A stretch of DNA of 64,000 bases from Chryseobacterium gleum (GTDB lineage Bacteria > Bacteroidota > Bacteroidia > Flavobacteriales > Weeksellaceae). The translations under genes were made by a program, and so were the position numbers. The first letter of the stretch is position 1, and the number at the start of each line of letters is the position of its first letter. The stretch spans positions 2,604,001-2,668,000 of the forward strand of contig NZ_LR134289.1 of the NCBI RefSeq assembly GCF_900636535.1, in the 5' to 3' direction. The notes below the pieces were generated by a model. It was not told the DNA's origin and did no database searches. It saw nothing but the letters and a program-made list of their open reading frames with translations. Below are positions 8,486-17,711 of the stretch, piece after piece.

Positions 8486-9740
8486 AGTTCACTTTATCAT
8501 AGTATCCATTGTATTGCTCAGCATCACAAGTGTAAAAGCACAGGAAAAAGAGCTTTTGTCATTTGGAGAATACCTGAGTCTTGTCGGAAGTAAAAATTTA
8601 GGTTATGCTTCTCAGAAATACAATGTAAGTATGGCTGAAGCTGCTATCCGGACCGCCAATATGTTTCCTGATCCTCAATTGGAAATGGAAACCACCAATA
8701 ATGGTGTGAATCAAAATATGGGTTATGTTTACGGGGCATCAATTGGCTGGACACTTGAGCTTGGCGGTAAAAGAAAAGCCAGGGTAAATCTGGCCAGAAA
8801 CCAATCTGAGCTTAGCAAACTGCAATTGCAGGATTTCTTCAGGAACCTTCGTGCAGATGCCAGCTTAGGGTATATCAATGCATTAAAATCCAAAGCATTG
8901 CTTGAAGTACAACAGGATTCTTATAAAAACATGCAGCAGCTTGCAAAGTCCGACAGTATTCGCTACAGGTTGGGAACCATATCACTCGTGACTTCCAAAC
9001 AAAGTAAGCTGGAAGCAGCTTCTCTCCTCAACGAAGTATATCAGGCTGAAAGTGAAGAACAGCAGGCTCTCACCAGTTTATCTGTATTTCTGGGAGACAG
9101 CAAAATTATGGACAGAGAGGTTAGCGGAAATTTAAATGCTTTCAACAGGGATTTCAGTATTGATGACCTGATTCTTCAGGCATTGAATGAAAGAGCAGAT
9201 TTACTGGCCGCCAGACAAAATACAGAAGTTACCAGAAGCCTGATCAGTCTTGAAAAAGCCAACCGTGTCATAGACCTTGGCATCAGTGCAGGAGCAGAAC
9301 GCCACACAGAAGCCATTAACGAAATTGCACCCTCTCCCACTGTAAATGCTGTAAAAATGGGCATTAGCATTCCCCTGAAATTTTCCAACAAAAGAAATGC
9401 AGGGGTAAAAATAGCAGAAATGGCATCTTCACAGGCAGAAATTGAATATAAACAGACCGAACAAGCCATAAGAGCTGAAGTAATGCAGGCTTATCAACAG
9501 TATGTGGCAACCCAGAAACAGCTCAGACAATTCCACAATGGAATGCTTGCAGAAGCACAAACCATTCTGGAAGGAATTATTTACAGCTATAAAAGAGGAG
9601 AAAGTTCTATCCTTGAAGTTCTGAATGCCCAGAGAACCTATAATAATGTAAGGAAAGACTATTATCAGGTTCTTGCTGATAATGCATCTGCTTTAATTGA
9701 ACTTGAGCGTAAAGCAGGAATCTGGGATATTCATTTTTAG
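8475..9740 (+). CDS. czcC: TolC-family outer-membrane efflux protein (CzcC)
   Basis: A 421-residue outer-membrane channel subunit that completes the tripartite metal efflux system. Signal peptide residues 1-22 end at KAQ. The body is the two-fold repeated coiled-coil and beta-strand pattern of outer-membrane efflux proteins (for example LGKRKARVNLAR-like hairpin sequence near 95-110 and RGESSILEVLNAQRTYNNV near the C-terminus). The start overlaps czcA by 11 bp. An A-rich/T-rich hairpin terminator at 9905-9947 closes the operon after a 160-bp spacer. Confidence 0.9.
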   Translation: MKIRVHFIIVSIVLLSITSVKAQEKELLSFGEYLSLVGSKNLGYASQKYNVSMAEAAIRTANMFPDPQLEMETTNNGVNQNMGYVYGASIGWTLELGGKRKARVNLARNQSELSKLQLQDFFRNLRADASLGYINALKSKALLEVQQDSYKNMQQLAKSDSIRYRLGTISLVTSKQSKLEAASLLNEVYQAESEEQQALTSLSVFLGDSKIMDREVSGNLNAFNRDFSIDDLILQALNERADLLAARQNTEVTRSLISLEKANRVIDLGISAGAERHTEAINEIAPSPTVNAVKMGISIPLKFSNKRNAGVKIAEMASSQAEIEYKQTEQAIRAEVMQAYQQYVATQKQLRQFHNGMLAEAQTILEGIIYSYKRGESSILEVLNAQRTYNNVRKDYYQVLADNASALIELERKAGIWDIHF

Positions 9741-9904
9741 CTGGAGGATGGAAACTGGAGAGTGGAAGTTCCGGAAGCCGATGAATACATGCCCACCATT
9801 TAATTAAACTTTTTTAATCCTACAAGACATACCCACCAAACGACAAACATTGATTCTAAAAACACAACTATAACTTCCAGCTTCAAACTTCAAGCTTTCA
9901 GCGC
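9741..9904. repeat. Degenerate GGAAGCTGGAAG / CTTCCAGCTTC intergenic sequence
   Basis: After the czcC stop, a purine-rich string (GGAGGATGGAAACTGG and so on, to about 9779) is followed near 9868-9902 by a pyrimidine-rich string built on CTTCCAGCTTC/CTTCAAGCTTTC. The same word family recurs at 58118-58155. It is non-coding and resembles dispersed intergenic filler of Chryseobacterium genomes (recollection, not searched). Confidence 0.4.
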
Positions 9905-9947
9905 AAAAAAGAACCCTGATATCTATTTGATTTCAGGGTTCTTTTTT
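9905..9947. terminator. Bidirectional intrinsic terminator
   Basis: Arms 9905-9919 and 9933-9947 form a perfect 15-bp stem (core GAACCCTGA) whose outer pairs are A6/T6. It gives a U-tract in both directions, serving czcC (+) and the converging DUF1801 gene (-). Confidence 0.88.
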
Positions 9948-10401
9948 ATTTCTTATACTGCGACTCATAAATTCCGATCCAGTCGTCGGGAGTCATTTTC
10001 TTACTAAGCTCAGCGACCAGTTCAAAAGGGATATCTTCTGCTTTTTTAAAGCGGATACAGGATTTACCCATGTCCAGCTTCTTTTTGGAATGTTTTGGAT
10101 ATTCTGCCACAAACCAATCAAGAAGTTCCGGTTTTGAATAAAGTCCCATATGATATAGTGCTATAAAATTCTTCTGGGAAGCCAGATTAATGAATGGCAG
10201 CGGGGTCCCGGGTGCACAGTGATATCCTGCAGGAAATGTTGCCAAAGGAACTACCCAGCCGATCATCCCATAATTTGTAGCTTCTTCGAAACCTTTGGGA
10301 AGATTGTCATTCACTGTATCAAAAAGTTTTTTAAAAGCCTCTTGCCTTTCTTCAGGAATTTTTGAGATATAATCTTCTACGGAAACTGACTGAATCTGCA
10401 T
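9946..10401 (-). CDS. DUF1801 domain-containing protein
   Basis: A 151-residue cytosolic protein with the DUF1801 fold: N-terminal helical part (SVEDYISKIPEERQEAFKKL), a central NYGMIGWVVPL strand and the PFINLASQKNFIALYHMGL motif, then the basic segment KKLDMGKSCIRFKK. DUF1801 proteins are small, related to YdhG-like and frataxin-like folds, and functionally unclear. It starts 24 bp after the stop of the secreted protein gene at 10426, so it may be the last gene of that minus-strand operon. Its stop lies in the shared terminator. Confidence 0.85.
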   Translation of the reverse strand: MQIQSVSVEDYISKIPEERQEAFKKLFDTVNDNLPKGFEEATNYGMIGWVVPLATFPAGYHCAPGTPLPFINLASQKNFIALYHMGLYSKPELLDWFVAEYPKHSKKKLDMGKSCIRFKKAEDIPFELVAELSKKMTPDDWIGIYESQYKK

Positions 10402-10425
10402 ATTTTAATTTTTTCTAAAATACAA

Positions 10426-11847
10426 TTATTTTATAAAATTATATACATTGAACATCTGAACATCTTTACCACTCTTTTGAAGGAACATCATTTTATTAAC
10501 ATTCGGAACATATTGAATCATATTTCCATCTGCAAAGCCATAGTTCTGGAAAAAGTTTCTTCCTTTATAATCAAGGCTTACTTCCTGAGGTTTCAGATTG
10601 GCGAAATCAAAGACTTTCATAGAAAATCCTGTATTCCCGAATGCTCCTTTTGGATAGAAAGCAGAAATATAAAGTTTATCTCCGGCTTCAACCACATGAA
10701 TTCTTTTTCCTGTAGAAGTTCCCGCAGCCACAAACTGCTTTACTTCTCCTTCTTTATTGAATTTGATCAGCATTCCCGCATCCAATGAATACACAGGATC
10801 TGGGAAACGGTTCATTGCCGTCGGCATCGGTCTTGTCACCGTTTCCTGCTGTACAGCCATTAAAGTTTCATCTCCTTTTACAATCGTTTTGATGACCTTC
10901 ACATCACTCATATCTTTGCTTCCGGCTAAATTGGTATTGCTGATTACTGCTTTTCCGGACTTCATATCATAAAACATTATTGTTCCAAACGTACTTGCAC
11001 CAATGGTAACCGCAGCGTTTTTTCTTCCAAATGTCACCAGATAATCGCTGTCATTTTTACTGAATGCATATAATTTTTCAGGAATATATTTATCATCAAA
11101 CGGAAGGTCTTTATCTTCAGTATTCGAAACAAGTTCCAGCTTATAGGATTCCTTCCATCCTGCAGCTTTTCTCAGTACAACAATCTTCGCTGAGTTAGTC
11201 AGTGTTAAAGACTTTTCGACATAATCATTGCTTAATGTGATCTCTTTGTTCCAAACCGGAGAAAGTGTTCTCAGATCCAGGACCAGAACATCATTCACGT
11301 TATCTGTTTTTTTGTTGGCATATCTGTCATTGAAGATCGCTGCATATTTACCATTTTCCGAAAAAAGAACATAAGTGGTTCCTGATTTGTTGGTAGATTC
11401 GATGCTGTATTTTGCAATGCTTTTGGTGGTAAATGTGCCTTCTTTTTTACTGAAAACATGCTGAAATACCTCCTTTCTGTTTTCTTTCCCGAAATACTCT
11501 TCAGTAAATGCAATAAATTTGTCATCATCAATCTGCTGTGAGCCAAGGTAGTTGTGGAGGACACCATTTGTTTTGTTGGCATAATCTTTCACATATGTAT
11601 CCACAAGGCTTCCGTTCTGATCCAGTTTTCTCATCAGTAATTTCTTATGCGGGAAAACATTTCTCATCAGGCCGTCAATATTGATGGCGCTGAACATATA
11701 TGAGTTGTAATCATCTGCCAGTACCAGTTTATCATCCGTTTCAAGATTGGCGTCCACTGTGAACTTTGTTCCTTCAGTCACTTTTGTCTGTGCATAATTG
11801 TACACAGAAGCGGTTATTAATGCCGAAGCAATAATCTGTTTAATCAT
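10426..11847 (-). CDS. Secreted protein of unknown function (beta-propeller-like)
   Basis: A 473-residue protein with a signal peptide (MIKQIIASALITASVYNYAQ). The rest is a series of beta-strand blocks of about 40-50 residues with WD/Kelch-like wording (KYAAIFNDRYANKK, DVLVLDLRTLSPVWNKEI, TIMFYDMKSGKAV), so a beta-propeller is likely. There is no T9SS sorting tail and no lipobox, which suggests a periplasmic location. It follows the 11858 gene by 10 bp on the same strand and the two probably act together. Function is not known. Confidence 0.7.
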   Translation of the reverse strand: MIKQIIASALITASVYNYAQTKVTEGTKFTVDANLETDDKLVLADDYNSYMFSAINIDGLMRNVFPHKKLLMRKLDQNGSLVDTYVKDYANKTNGVLHNYLGSQQIDDDKFIAFTEEYFGKENRKEVFQHVFSKKEGTFTTKSIAKYSIESTNKSGTTYVLFSENGKYAAIFNDRYANKKTDNVNDVLVLDLRTLSPVWNKEITLSNDYVEKSLTLTNSAKIVVLRKAAGWKESYKLELVSNTEDKDLPFDDKYIPEKLYAFSKNDSDYLVTFGRKNAAVTIGASTFGTIMFYDMKSGKAVISNTNLAGSKDMSDVKVIKTIVKGDETLMAVQQETVTRPMPTAMNRFPDPVYSLDAGMLIKFNKEGEVKQFVAAGTSTGKRIHVVEAGDKLYISAFYPKGAFGNTGFSMKVFDFANLKPQEVSLDYKGRNFFQNYGFADGNMIQYVPNVNKMMFLQKSGKDVQMFNVYNFIK

Positions 11848-11857
11848 ATTGTTTTCT

Positions 11858-13042
11858 TTAGTTATTATAAATTTTTTCTTCCAATCTTTTCAGTTCAAGA
11901 TTGGCATCGTAGGATAATTTGATATCTACTAAATGTTCCTGCAACTCATTTAAATATTTCTCTGCTTCCTGGTAATTACCTAAAGCAATATTCAATCTGA
12001 TCAGGTTAAAATAAAGGTATTCGCCGATCTTTTGGTTGTAAACAGCCTTTTTGTCATTGTAATTCACTTTTGTCAAAGCGGTTTTCCAGAGATCAATTCC
12101 TTTCTGCATGTTTTCCATGGCTACTTTATTCGGGGCGTAGTCTGATTTTGCCTGAAGTTTTTTCAGATTGGTCGTCACGTAGATGTATGCTTTTTCCAGA
12201 TCATCATATTCTCCTTTGTTCTTTACCGTCGCCAGAGTTACCGTGGAATTGATTGTCTGATAACCGAAATTTTCATTAATAATATTCCTTGTACGGTCCA
12301 TCGTTCTCTGAAGATATCTTTTTTCCTGGGCATTCAAATTGATTTCATTAGTCGGAACACTTGCTACTTCAGTAAAATCTGAGAAATAGGTTTTATCCAG
12401 CTTTACCGCACCGCCTTGTTTGGCAACGATCCTTGTAGGCTGATTGGCAAAAGTTTTTCCCTGGTTATCCTGGAAGGTTGTTCTTTCCATTTCAATAACG
12501 ATGTCAAGATAATTTCCGCCTTTTGAAAAACCTGTCACATCCATTTGTGACGCCAGAATTTTGTTATCAACGATAAGGGCGTCTCTCAGATCAGGCTGTT
12601 GGTAAACCGGCATTGGAGGAATATTCAGGATTGGCCTTGAAGGTAATCTCAACATAGGAGCTCCGTTGGTTGCAGCAATTTTCTCAACTGCAGATAATTT
12701 ATTGTATTCTGCTGATTCCAGCTTGTATTTCTCCTGTAGTTTTTTTACCTCAGCATCATAGTCTTTTAATCTTTCCTGATGTTCGTACTTGGCATTTTCA
12801 ACATTCGTCTGATAATTGTCCACCTTCCTTTGATAATCTTCTTTTGAAATTCTTATCACATCATCTTTTGTAATATTATAGGGAGATTTTACGGTAATCG
12901 TGTAATTTCTGTTGGAAAGGTCTGTAGGAAAAACCGGTTCTTTCAAAAGCTGGAAGCTGATTATTTCTTTATCAATTCGCTGAGCCCGGGAGAATCCGGA
13001 ACATAATATGGGCAGTAAAAAAAGGAGTTTAAATCTATTCAT
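11858..13042 (-). CDS. Periplasmic protein of unknown function, coiled-coil and TPR-like
   Basis: A 394-residue protein starting MNRFKLLFLLPILCSGFSRAQ, a signal peptide. Residues 60-115 are charged and helical (YQRKVDNYQTNVENAKYEHQ), consistent with a coiled coil. The C-terminal 80 residues (IGEYLYFNLIRLNIALGNYQ and following) look like one or two TPR hairpins. The ATG at 13042 is chosen because a minus-strand -7 box (13063-13070) covers the upstream in-frame ATG at 13063. It is the first gene of an operon with the 10426 gene. No family name is recognised. Confidence 0.7.
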   Translation of the reverse strand: MNRFKLLFLLPILCSGFSRAQRIDKEIISFQLLKEPVFPTDLSNRNYTITVKSPYNITKDDVIRISKEDYQRKVDNYQTNVENAKYEHQERLKDYDAEVKKLQEKYKLESAEYNKLSAVEKIAATNGAPMLRLPSRPILNIPPMPVYQQPDLRDALIVDNKILASQMDVTGFSKGGNYLDIVIEMERTTFQDNQGKTFANQPTRIVAKQGGAVKLDKTYFSDFTEVASVPTNEINLNAQEKRYLQRTMDRTRNIINENFGYQTINSTVTLATVKNKGEYDDLEKAYIYVTTNLKKLQAKSDYAPNKVAMENMQKGIDLWKTALTKVNYNDKKAVYNQKIGEYLYFNLIRLNIALGNYQEAEKYLNELQEHLVDIKLSYDANLELKRLEEKIYNN

Positions 13043-13062
13043 GGTTGTTATAGTTTTCGGCA

Positions 13063-13070
13063 CAAATGTA
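13063..13070 (-). promoter_or_regulatory. -7 box for the 11858-13042 operon
   Basis: The minus strand reads TACATTTG, matching TAnnTTTG, 20 bp upstream of ATG 13042. It fixes the start choice for that gene. Confidence 0.5.
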
Positions 13071-13130
13071 TAATAATTTTATGAACATTTCCGATAATAA
13101 TTTTTTCCAGTTATTATGTGAAAAGGCCAT

Positions 13131-13161
13131 TAAAAAGGCAGCCACACGAATGCAACTGCCT
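13131..13161 (-). terminator. Probable terminator after the T9SS protein gene
   Basis: Arms AGGCAG (13136-13141) and CTGCCT (13156-13161) pair around a 14-nt loop and are followed on the minus strand by TTTTTA. The stem is short but well placed 26 bp after the stop. Confidence 0.5.
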
Positions 13162-13186
13162 ACAGAAATTATTAACTCAAAAAATT

Positions 13187-15781
13187 TTATTTCTTAATGG
13201 CTTTTACTGTTGATTTCGAGCCATCTTTAAAGTTCATTGTCACTAAATATAAACCAGCATTTAAATCTCCTAACTGAAGTTCTGTAGTTGGATTATCAAT
13301 AGTTTTCACCACTCTTCCTGCTACATCCGTAACGGTTACAGATTTAACATTTTTGATATCCGCAACATGCAGAACATCTTTGAAAGGATTAGGATATACA
13401 TTGATTTCTTTTTTCTTAACAGACGTTTCAGCCGTGCTTAAATTAGACTGTGTAAGGGAGAAATCATCAAATCCCATATAATATGGCGCCGTTGTTGTAT
13501 TCAAAGCTTTAATTCCAAATGAATAATCGCCGGTAGTCGTTGGGGTATATGAAACAGTAACCTTAGTATATTCGGTGCTGTTACCTCCTCCTGTTGCTGT
13601 TTGATCAGAAGTGATAAATGTCGTTAAACTGGTTGCACCGGCCGCTGTTTGTCCGTTGTTTACCAATACTTCATTTTGCCAGCCTGCATAGCCGTCTCCT
13701 ACCCAGTAGAATGAGAATTCATATGAAGTTCCTGCAGTTAAAGTAAATGTAGGTGTCCATAAATAAGCGGCATTGCTATATGGATAATAGATCGTCAGAT
13801 AATTCGGAGCAGATTTAGGATCATTATAAGCTTGCTGGGAAGCATTGGCTGAAGTAAAGTTATAGCTGGATGAACTTCCTCCCGGATTTTGTTTCCAGCA
13901 CCCTGGAACGATAGCAGAGCCTATATTCGTCATCGCATCAAAATTTTCACTCCAAGGCAGTGTAGTTATCGGAAGACAAGTAGTTGTGAATGATACAGGA
14001 ACTTCAGTCCAGATGCTTTTATCAGTTGCGCTGCAGCTAGATCTCACCCATGCATAATAGGTTGTAGATGGCTGCAATGTGCTTATCGGTGCAGAAGTTG
14101 TTGTAGATGTTACAGAGTTTGCTGCATTCAAAACAGTGGAAGCATCAGGTGCGGTATTGCTTGTACTGTAATACACCTCATATCCGCCCGCAGGAGCTGA
14201 AGATGGGGCTGTCCATCCGATTGTTGCTGAATTTGAATTCACGTTGGATGATGTAACGGCAGTCGGCTCAAAGCAGGAAGGAATATTCTGAACAGAAATA
14301 TTATCAATATAAATAGAACGCCCGGTACCTCCCATACCATGCTTAAATGCTAACTGCAAATCAGAACCCGCAGGAATATTAACCGTATATTGCGTGTGGG
14401 TAGTTGTCAAAGTAATAGGAGAACCAATTGGGGTAAAAGAAGCAGGGTCTGCAGGATTAGATAGAGTACCTATTAATAAAGGAGTCCCTGTTGTTCCTGT
14501 TTTTGCATAGAATCTCACACGTTTCGTTCCGTCTGAAAGGTTGATCGTTGGAGGAGCAACCAACATCTGACTTCCTGTAGTAGCGGTTGAATTATATAGA
14601 TAATAAGCATTAGGTGCCGAATAGTTATTTGTTGTAGTCACATATCCATAGCCTGCAAATGATGCACTTTCCAGATATGCCCAACAGCTTGGAGCGTTGT
14701 TGTTGGTACTCGAACCGGTACTGGTTGTATCAAAGTTTTCTGTATATGGGACAGTGAAAGTAGAGCAGGCTGTTTTAAATGTTCCTGCAAAAGACCATGC
14801 GCTTTGGCCGGTTGCAGTATTACAGTTGGATCTTACCCAATAATAATAAGTCGTATTGGAATTAAGACTTCCTATTGTTGTACTTGTTCCCGTTACACCT
14901 GGATAAGTAGGTGTCACAGAGCTCGAAGGTATTGTATTTGAAGTACTGTGGTAAACATCATAGCTGGCTGCATTACCTGTCCATGAAACTAAAGCAGAGT
15001 TGGCTGTAATTCCTGAAACTGCCTGTAATACAGGAGGCATACAATCTGAATAAGCATCCACTGAAAAAGCAAAAATATTCGGGATACCTGAACCACTTGC
15101 TTTGGTTACCGTTACACTTTGTATCAGCTTCGCCTGGTTTGCTGCGTCTATTGCCAATTCAGCCTGATATAATCTTGGATTGGTTCCACCTTCAGGTGAA
15201 GGAACATCATCACCGGATGCAGGAGTAGCCCCCGGTTTTTTAATCCTTCCTATTCCCTGTATGGCAAAACTAGATCCATTATACCAGTCAGCAAGACTGA
15301 TACTTGAAAACGTCTGGGAACTGCCATCGGTAAAATTCACCACTACACTTACCGTTGAAGTACCACTTCCGCTTACGGCAAGCATATAAAGCTTGGTAGC
15401 AGCTTTCGGTGCCGTAAATGTCAGGGTTCCGTTATCATTAATTGCAGCCAGCCTTAAAGAATTGTTGGCATTCAGACCTGCCAGCTGAAAGCTCAATCCC
15501 GGAGTGGTTGCCACCACAGAATTAATAACTCCGTCCACAGGTATACCATACGTAATGGCAGGACTTGTGGAAGTCAGCTGAAAATCTTTGGCTACAAAAG
15601 CGTAAGAAACTCCGTCTACATCATTGTTTGTAGTAACTGATGAAGAACCTATGCCGTTCGCAATTACATCAGCCGTAAAGCCTGAGGAAACCGGCATAGT
15701 TTGATAATTCTGAGCCATCATTGCAGAGGCTGAAAACAGAGCGATAGCAGGTACCACTCTAGAAAATAAATTTATTGCCAT
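13187..15781 (-). CDS. T9SS-secreted multidomain protein with fibronectin III repeats
   Basis: A surface or secreted protein of 864 residues. A signal peptide (MAINLFSRVVPAIALFSASA) is followed by an N-terminal beta-rich domain and two fibronectin type III repeats (each with a YYYWVRSNC- or YYAWVRSSC-like strand). These alternate with two choice-of-anchor-J/MAM-like jelly-roll domains (around TVPYTENFDT and LPWSENFDAM). The last 80 residues are a T9SS type A sorting domain (VYPNPFKDVLHV and GLYLVTMNFKDG). The start at 15781 is preferred to 15892 because only it gives a signal peptide. A minus-strand TAnnTTTG box lies at 15823-15830. The ligand or substrate is unknown. Confidence 0.87.
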   Translation of the reverse strand: MAINLFSRVVPAIALFSASAMMAQNYQTMPVSSGFTADVIANGIGSSSVTTNNDVDGVSYAFVAKDFQLTSTSPAITYGIPVDGVINSVVATTPGLSFQLAGLNANNSLRLAAINDNGTLTFTAPKAATKLYMLAVSGSGTSTVSVVVNFTDGSSQTFSSISLADWYNGSSFAIQGIGRIKKPGATPASGDDVPSPEGGTNPRLYQAELAIDAANQAKLIQSVTVTKASGSGIPNIFAFSVDAYSDCMPPVLQAVSGITANSALVSWTGNAASYDVYHSTSNTIPSSSVTPTYPGVTGTSTTIGSLNSNTTYYYWVRSNCNTATGQSAWSFAGTFKTACSTFTVPYTENFDTTSTGSSTNNNAPSCWAYLESASFAGYGYVTTTNNYSAPNAYYLYNSTATTGSQMLVAPPTINLSDGTKRVRFYAKTGTTGTPLLIGTLSNPADPASFTPIGSPITLTTTHTQYTVNIPAGSDLQLAFKHGMGGTGRSIYIDNISVQNIPSCFEPTAVTSSNVNSNSATIGWTAPSSAPAGGYEVYYSTSNTAPDASTVLNAANSVTSTTTSAPISTLQPSTTYYAWVRSSCSATDKSIWTEVPVSFTTTCLPITTLPWSENFDAMTNIGSAIVPGCWKQNPGGSSSSYNFTSANASQQAYNDPKSAPNYLTIYYPYSNAAYLWTPTFTLTAGTSYEFSFYWVGDGYAGWQNEVLVNNGQTAAGATSLTTFITSDQTATGGGNSTEYTKVTVSYTPTTTGDYSFGIKALNTTTAPYYMGFDDFSLTQSNLSTAETSVKKKEINVYPNPFKDVLHVADIKNVKSVTVTDVAGRVVKTIDNPTTELQLGDLNAGLYLVTMNFKDGSKSTVKAIKK

Positions 15782-15822
15782 TTTAATCACATTTACAGCG
15801 AAATTAACAAAAAATAACAATA

Positions 15823-15830
15823 CAAAAATA
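15823..15830 (-). promoter_or_regulatory. -7 box for the fibronectin III/T9SS gene
   Basis: The minus strand reads TATTTTTG, 41 bp upstream of ATG 15781. It lies between the chosen start and the longer alternative at 15892. Confidence 0.4.
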
Positions 15831-15978
15831 TTATTTTTAACAAAATCATAACATTTATTTAAAACACATAGGAAATCCATATCAAAAACCACTATAATAA
15901 CTGAATTTTTCGAAGAATATAAAAGTTCAGGAATATTTTCTTATTGGCTCATAATTTTATTATTGAGAAATTAAATCC

Positions 15979-15986
15979 TATTTTTG
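15979..15986 (+). promoter_or_regulatory. -7 box for the aminotransferase gene
   Basis: TATTTTTG fits the Bacteroidota -7 consensus and lies 20 bp before ATG 16007. Confidence 0.45.
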
Positions 15987-16006
15987 TCATACAAATTTTT
16001 TGAACA

Positions 16007-17212
16007 ATGCCGAATATTTCAAACAGAGCACTGCATATGCCGCCATCGCCGGTAAGAAAACTGGTTCCCTTTGCTTTACAAGCAAAACAGAAAGGAATAA
16101 AAGTATATCACCTTAATATCGGACAGCCTGATATTGAAACTCCGGAAACAGCTTTAAATGCTTTAAAAAATATCGATTTAAAAGTATTGGAATATGCGCT
16201 TTCTGAAGGTAATATCGAATACAGAAAAGCCCTTACTGAATACTATCATTCATTAGGTTTCTCAGATCTTACTCCTGATAACTTTATTGTTACCAACGGA
16301 GGTTCTGAAGCTCTTAACTTTGCCATCTCTACTTTATGTGACGAAGGTGATGAAGTGATTATCCCTGAGCCTTATTATGCCAACTACAATGGATTTACCA
16401 GCACATTTGATGTAAACGTAGTAGCTGTACCTTCTACTATTGATACAGGTTTTGCTTTACCTCCTGTAGAGGAATTTGAGAAAAAAATTACAGAAAAAAC
16501 AAGAGCAATCATTATCTGCAACCCTGGAAATCCTACCGGATATCTTTATACCCGTGAAGAACTTCAGAAACTGGCAGAAATTGCTTTAAAATACGATATT
16601 GTAATTATTTCTGATGAAGTATACAGAGAATATGTATATGATGGAAAGCAGCAGATCTCAATGCTTGAGTTCCCGGAATTAGCTGAAAACTGTATCATTA
16701 TTGATTCTGAATCCAAGCGTTATTCAATGTGTGGAGTAAGAATAGGATGTATGGTTACCCGTTCCAGCAAAATCCGTAATGCGGCTATGCTTTTTGCCCA
16801 GGCAAGACTAAGCCCTGTTCTTTTGGGACAGATTGCAGCAACAGCCGCACACCAGAACGACGGTCCTTATATCAGAGCGGTAAGAGAAGAATATACCCAC
16901 AGAAGAAATGTATTGGTAGATCTTTTAAATGCGATTCCTGGCGTGATCTGTCCTAAGCCAAGAGGAGCTTTCTACTGCGTTGCTGAACTTCCGGTAGATG
17001 ATACTGAAAAATTTGCACAGTGGCTGCTTGAAAAATATTCTCTTAATAATGAAACCATCATGGTTGCACCTGCAGGAGGATTCTACAGCAATCCTGAATT
17101 AGGAAAAAAGCAGGTAAGAATTGCCTACGTTTTGAAAGAAGAAGATTTAAAAAGAAGTGCTGAAATTCTTAAAGAAGCTTTAAAGAAGTACAGAGAAGAA
17201 TTCAGCCTGTAA
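16007..17212 (+). CDS. Class I/II PLP-dependent aminotransferase (AspC-like)
   Basis: A 401-residue fold-type I aminotransferase, cytosolic. Visible landmarks are the N-terminal HLNIGQPDIETPE, NPGNPTGYLYTREELQ (substrate arm), ISDEVYREYVYDG (the Asp that contacts the PLP ring nitrogen) and DSESKRYSMCGVRIG (Schiff-base Lys, about residue 240). C-terminal Arg residues in the VRIAYVLKEEDL region would bind the substrate carboxylate. The family includes aspartate and aromatic aminotransferases, and the exact donor cannot be fixed here. The lipoprotein gene at 17223 follows by 10 bp and murB by a further 3 bp, so the three may be co-transcribed. Confidence 0.9.
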   Translation: MPNISNRALHMPPSPVRKLVPFALQAKQKGIKVYHLNIGQPDIETPETALNALKNIDLKVLEYALSEGNIEYRKALTEYYHSLGFSDLTPDNFIVTNGGSEALNFAISTLCDEGDEVIIPEPYYANYNGFTSTFDVNVVAVPSTIDTGFALPPVEEFEKKITEKTRAIIICNPGNPTGYLYTREELQKLAEIALKYDIVIISDEVYREYVYDGKQQISMLEFPELAENCIIIDSESKRYSMCGVRIGCMVTRSSKIRNAAMLFAQARLSPVLLGQIAATAAHQNDGPYIRAVREEYTHRRNVLVDLLNAIPGVICPKPRGAFYCVAELPVDDTEKFAQWLLEKYSLNNETIMVAPAGGFYSNPELGKKQVRIAYVLKEEDLKRSAEILKEALKKYREEFSL

Positions 17213-17222
17213 AGTATAACTT

Positions 17223-17708
17223 ATGCCGACAACAAAAAAACGCTATCTGAAAATCCTGTTTTCGATTCTTTTGCTGTCGGCATTCTTTTCCTGTGATTCA
17301 AAAAAAGCAGAACCATCTGATTCCCATAAAAACCCGTACGAAATTACATTTGTCAGTGTATCGGAAATCGGAGGAAACCTCGGAAGTTACAGAATTATCA
17401 AAGCCACAGAAGATTCTGTTTTTGCTGAAAAAGGGATGACAGCCAATCAAACTCATAAAAAATGGTCATCTGCCATTAATCCGGAAATATGGAAAAAGCT
17501 TATATCATCAGTCAAAATCACAGATCTTGACTACATAAAAAGCTCTCCAAGCCAACAGTCTGTGGATGGGACAGATGAAACGTTCCAGATCCGGACTCCC
17601 AAAAAATCACATATCTATGTGAACGCTTATTCAGACACGTTACATTACAAGCAGTTACAACAACTTAAAGAACAATTAGACAAAATTCTCCCAAAAGAAT
17701 ACCAATAA
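17223..17708 (+). CDS. Hypothetical lipoprotein
   Basis: A 161-residue protein with an SPII signal (ILLLSAFFSCDSKK, lipid-modified Cys near residue 24). The mature part is a small alpha/beta domain with no recognisable catalytic motif. It contains SVSEIGGNLGSYRIIK-like strands and a C-terminal helix (LQQLKEQLDKIL). It lies between the aminotransferase gene (10 bp) and murB (3 bp), probably in the same transcript. Function unknown. Confidence 0.75.
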   Translation: MPTTKKRYLKILFSILLLSAFFSCDSKKAEPSDSHKNPYEITFVSVSEIGGNLGSYRIIKATEDSVFAEKGMTANQTHKKWSSAINPEIWKKLISSVKITDLDYIKSSPSQQSVDGTDETFQIRTPKKSHIYVNAYSDTLHYKQLQQLKEQLDKILPKEYQ

Positions 17709-17711
17709 AAC

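Noticed and set aside
5922..9469. Minus-strand ORFs antisense to czcA and czcC (5922-6164, 6403-6732, 7963-8190, 9176-9469)
   Set aside because: Shadow frames of the efflux genes, without conserved motifs or independent signals.
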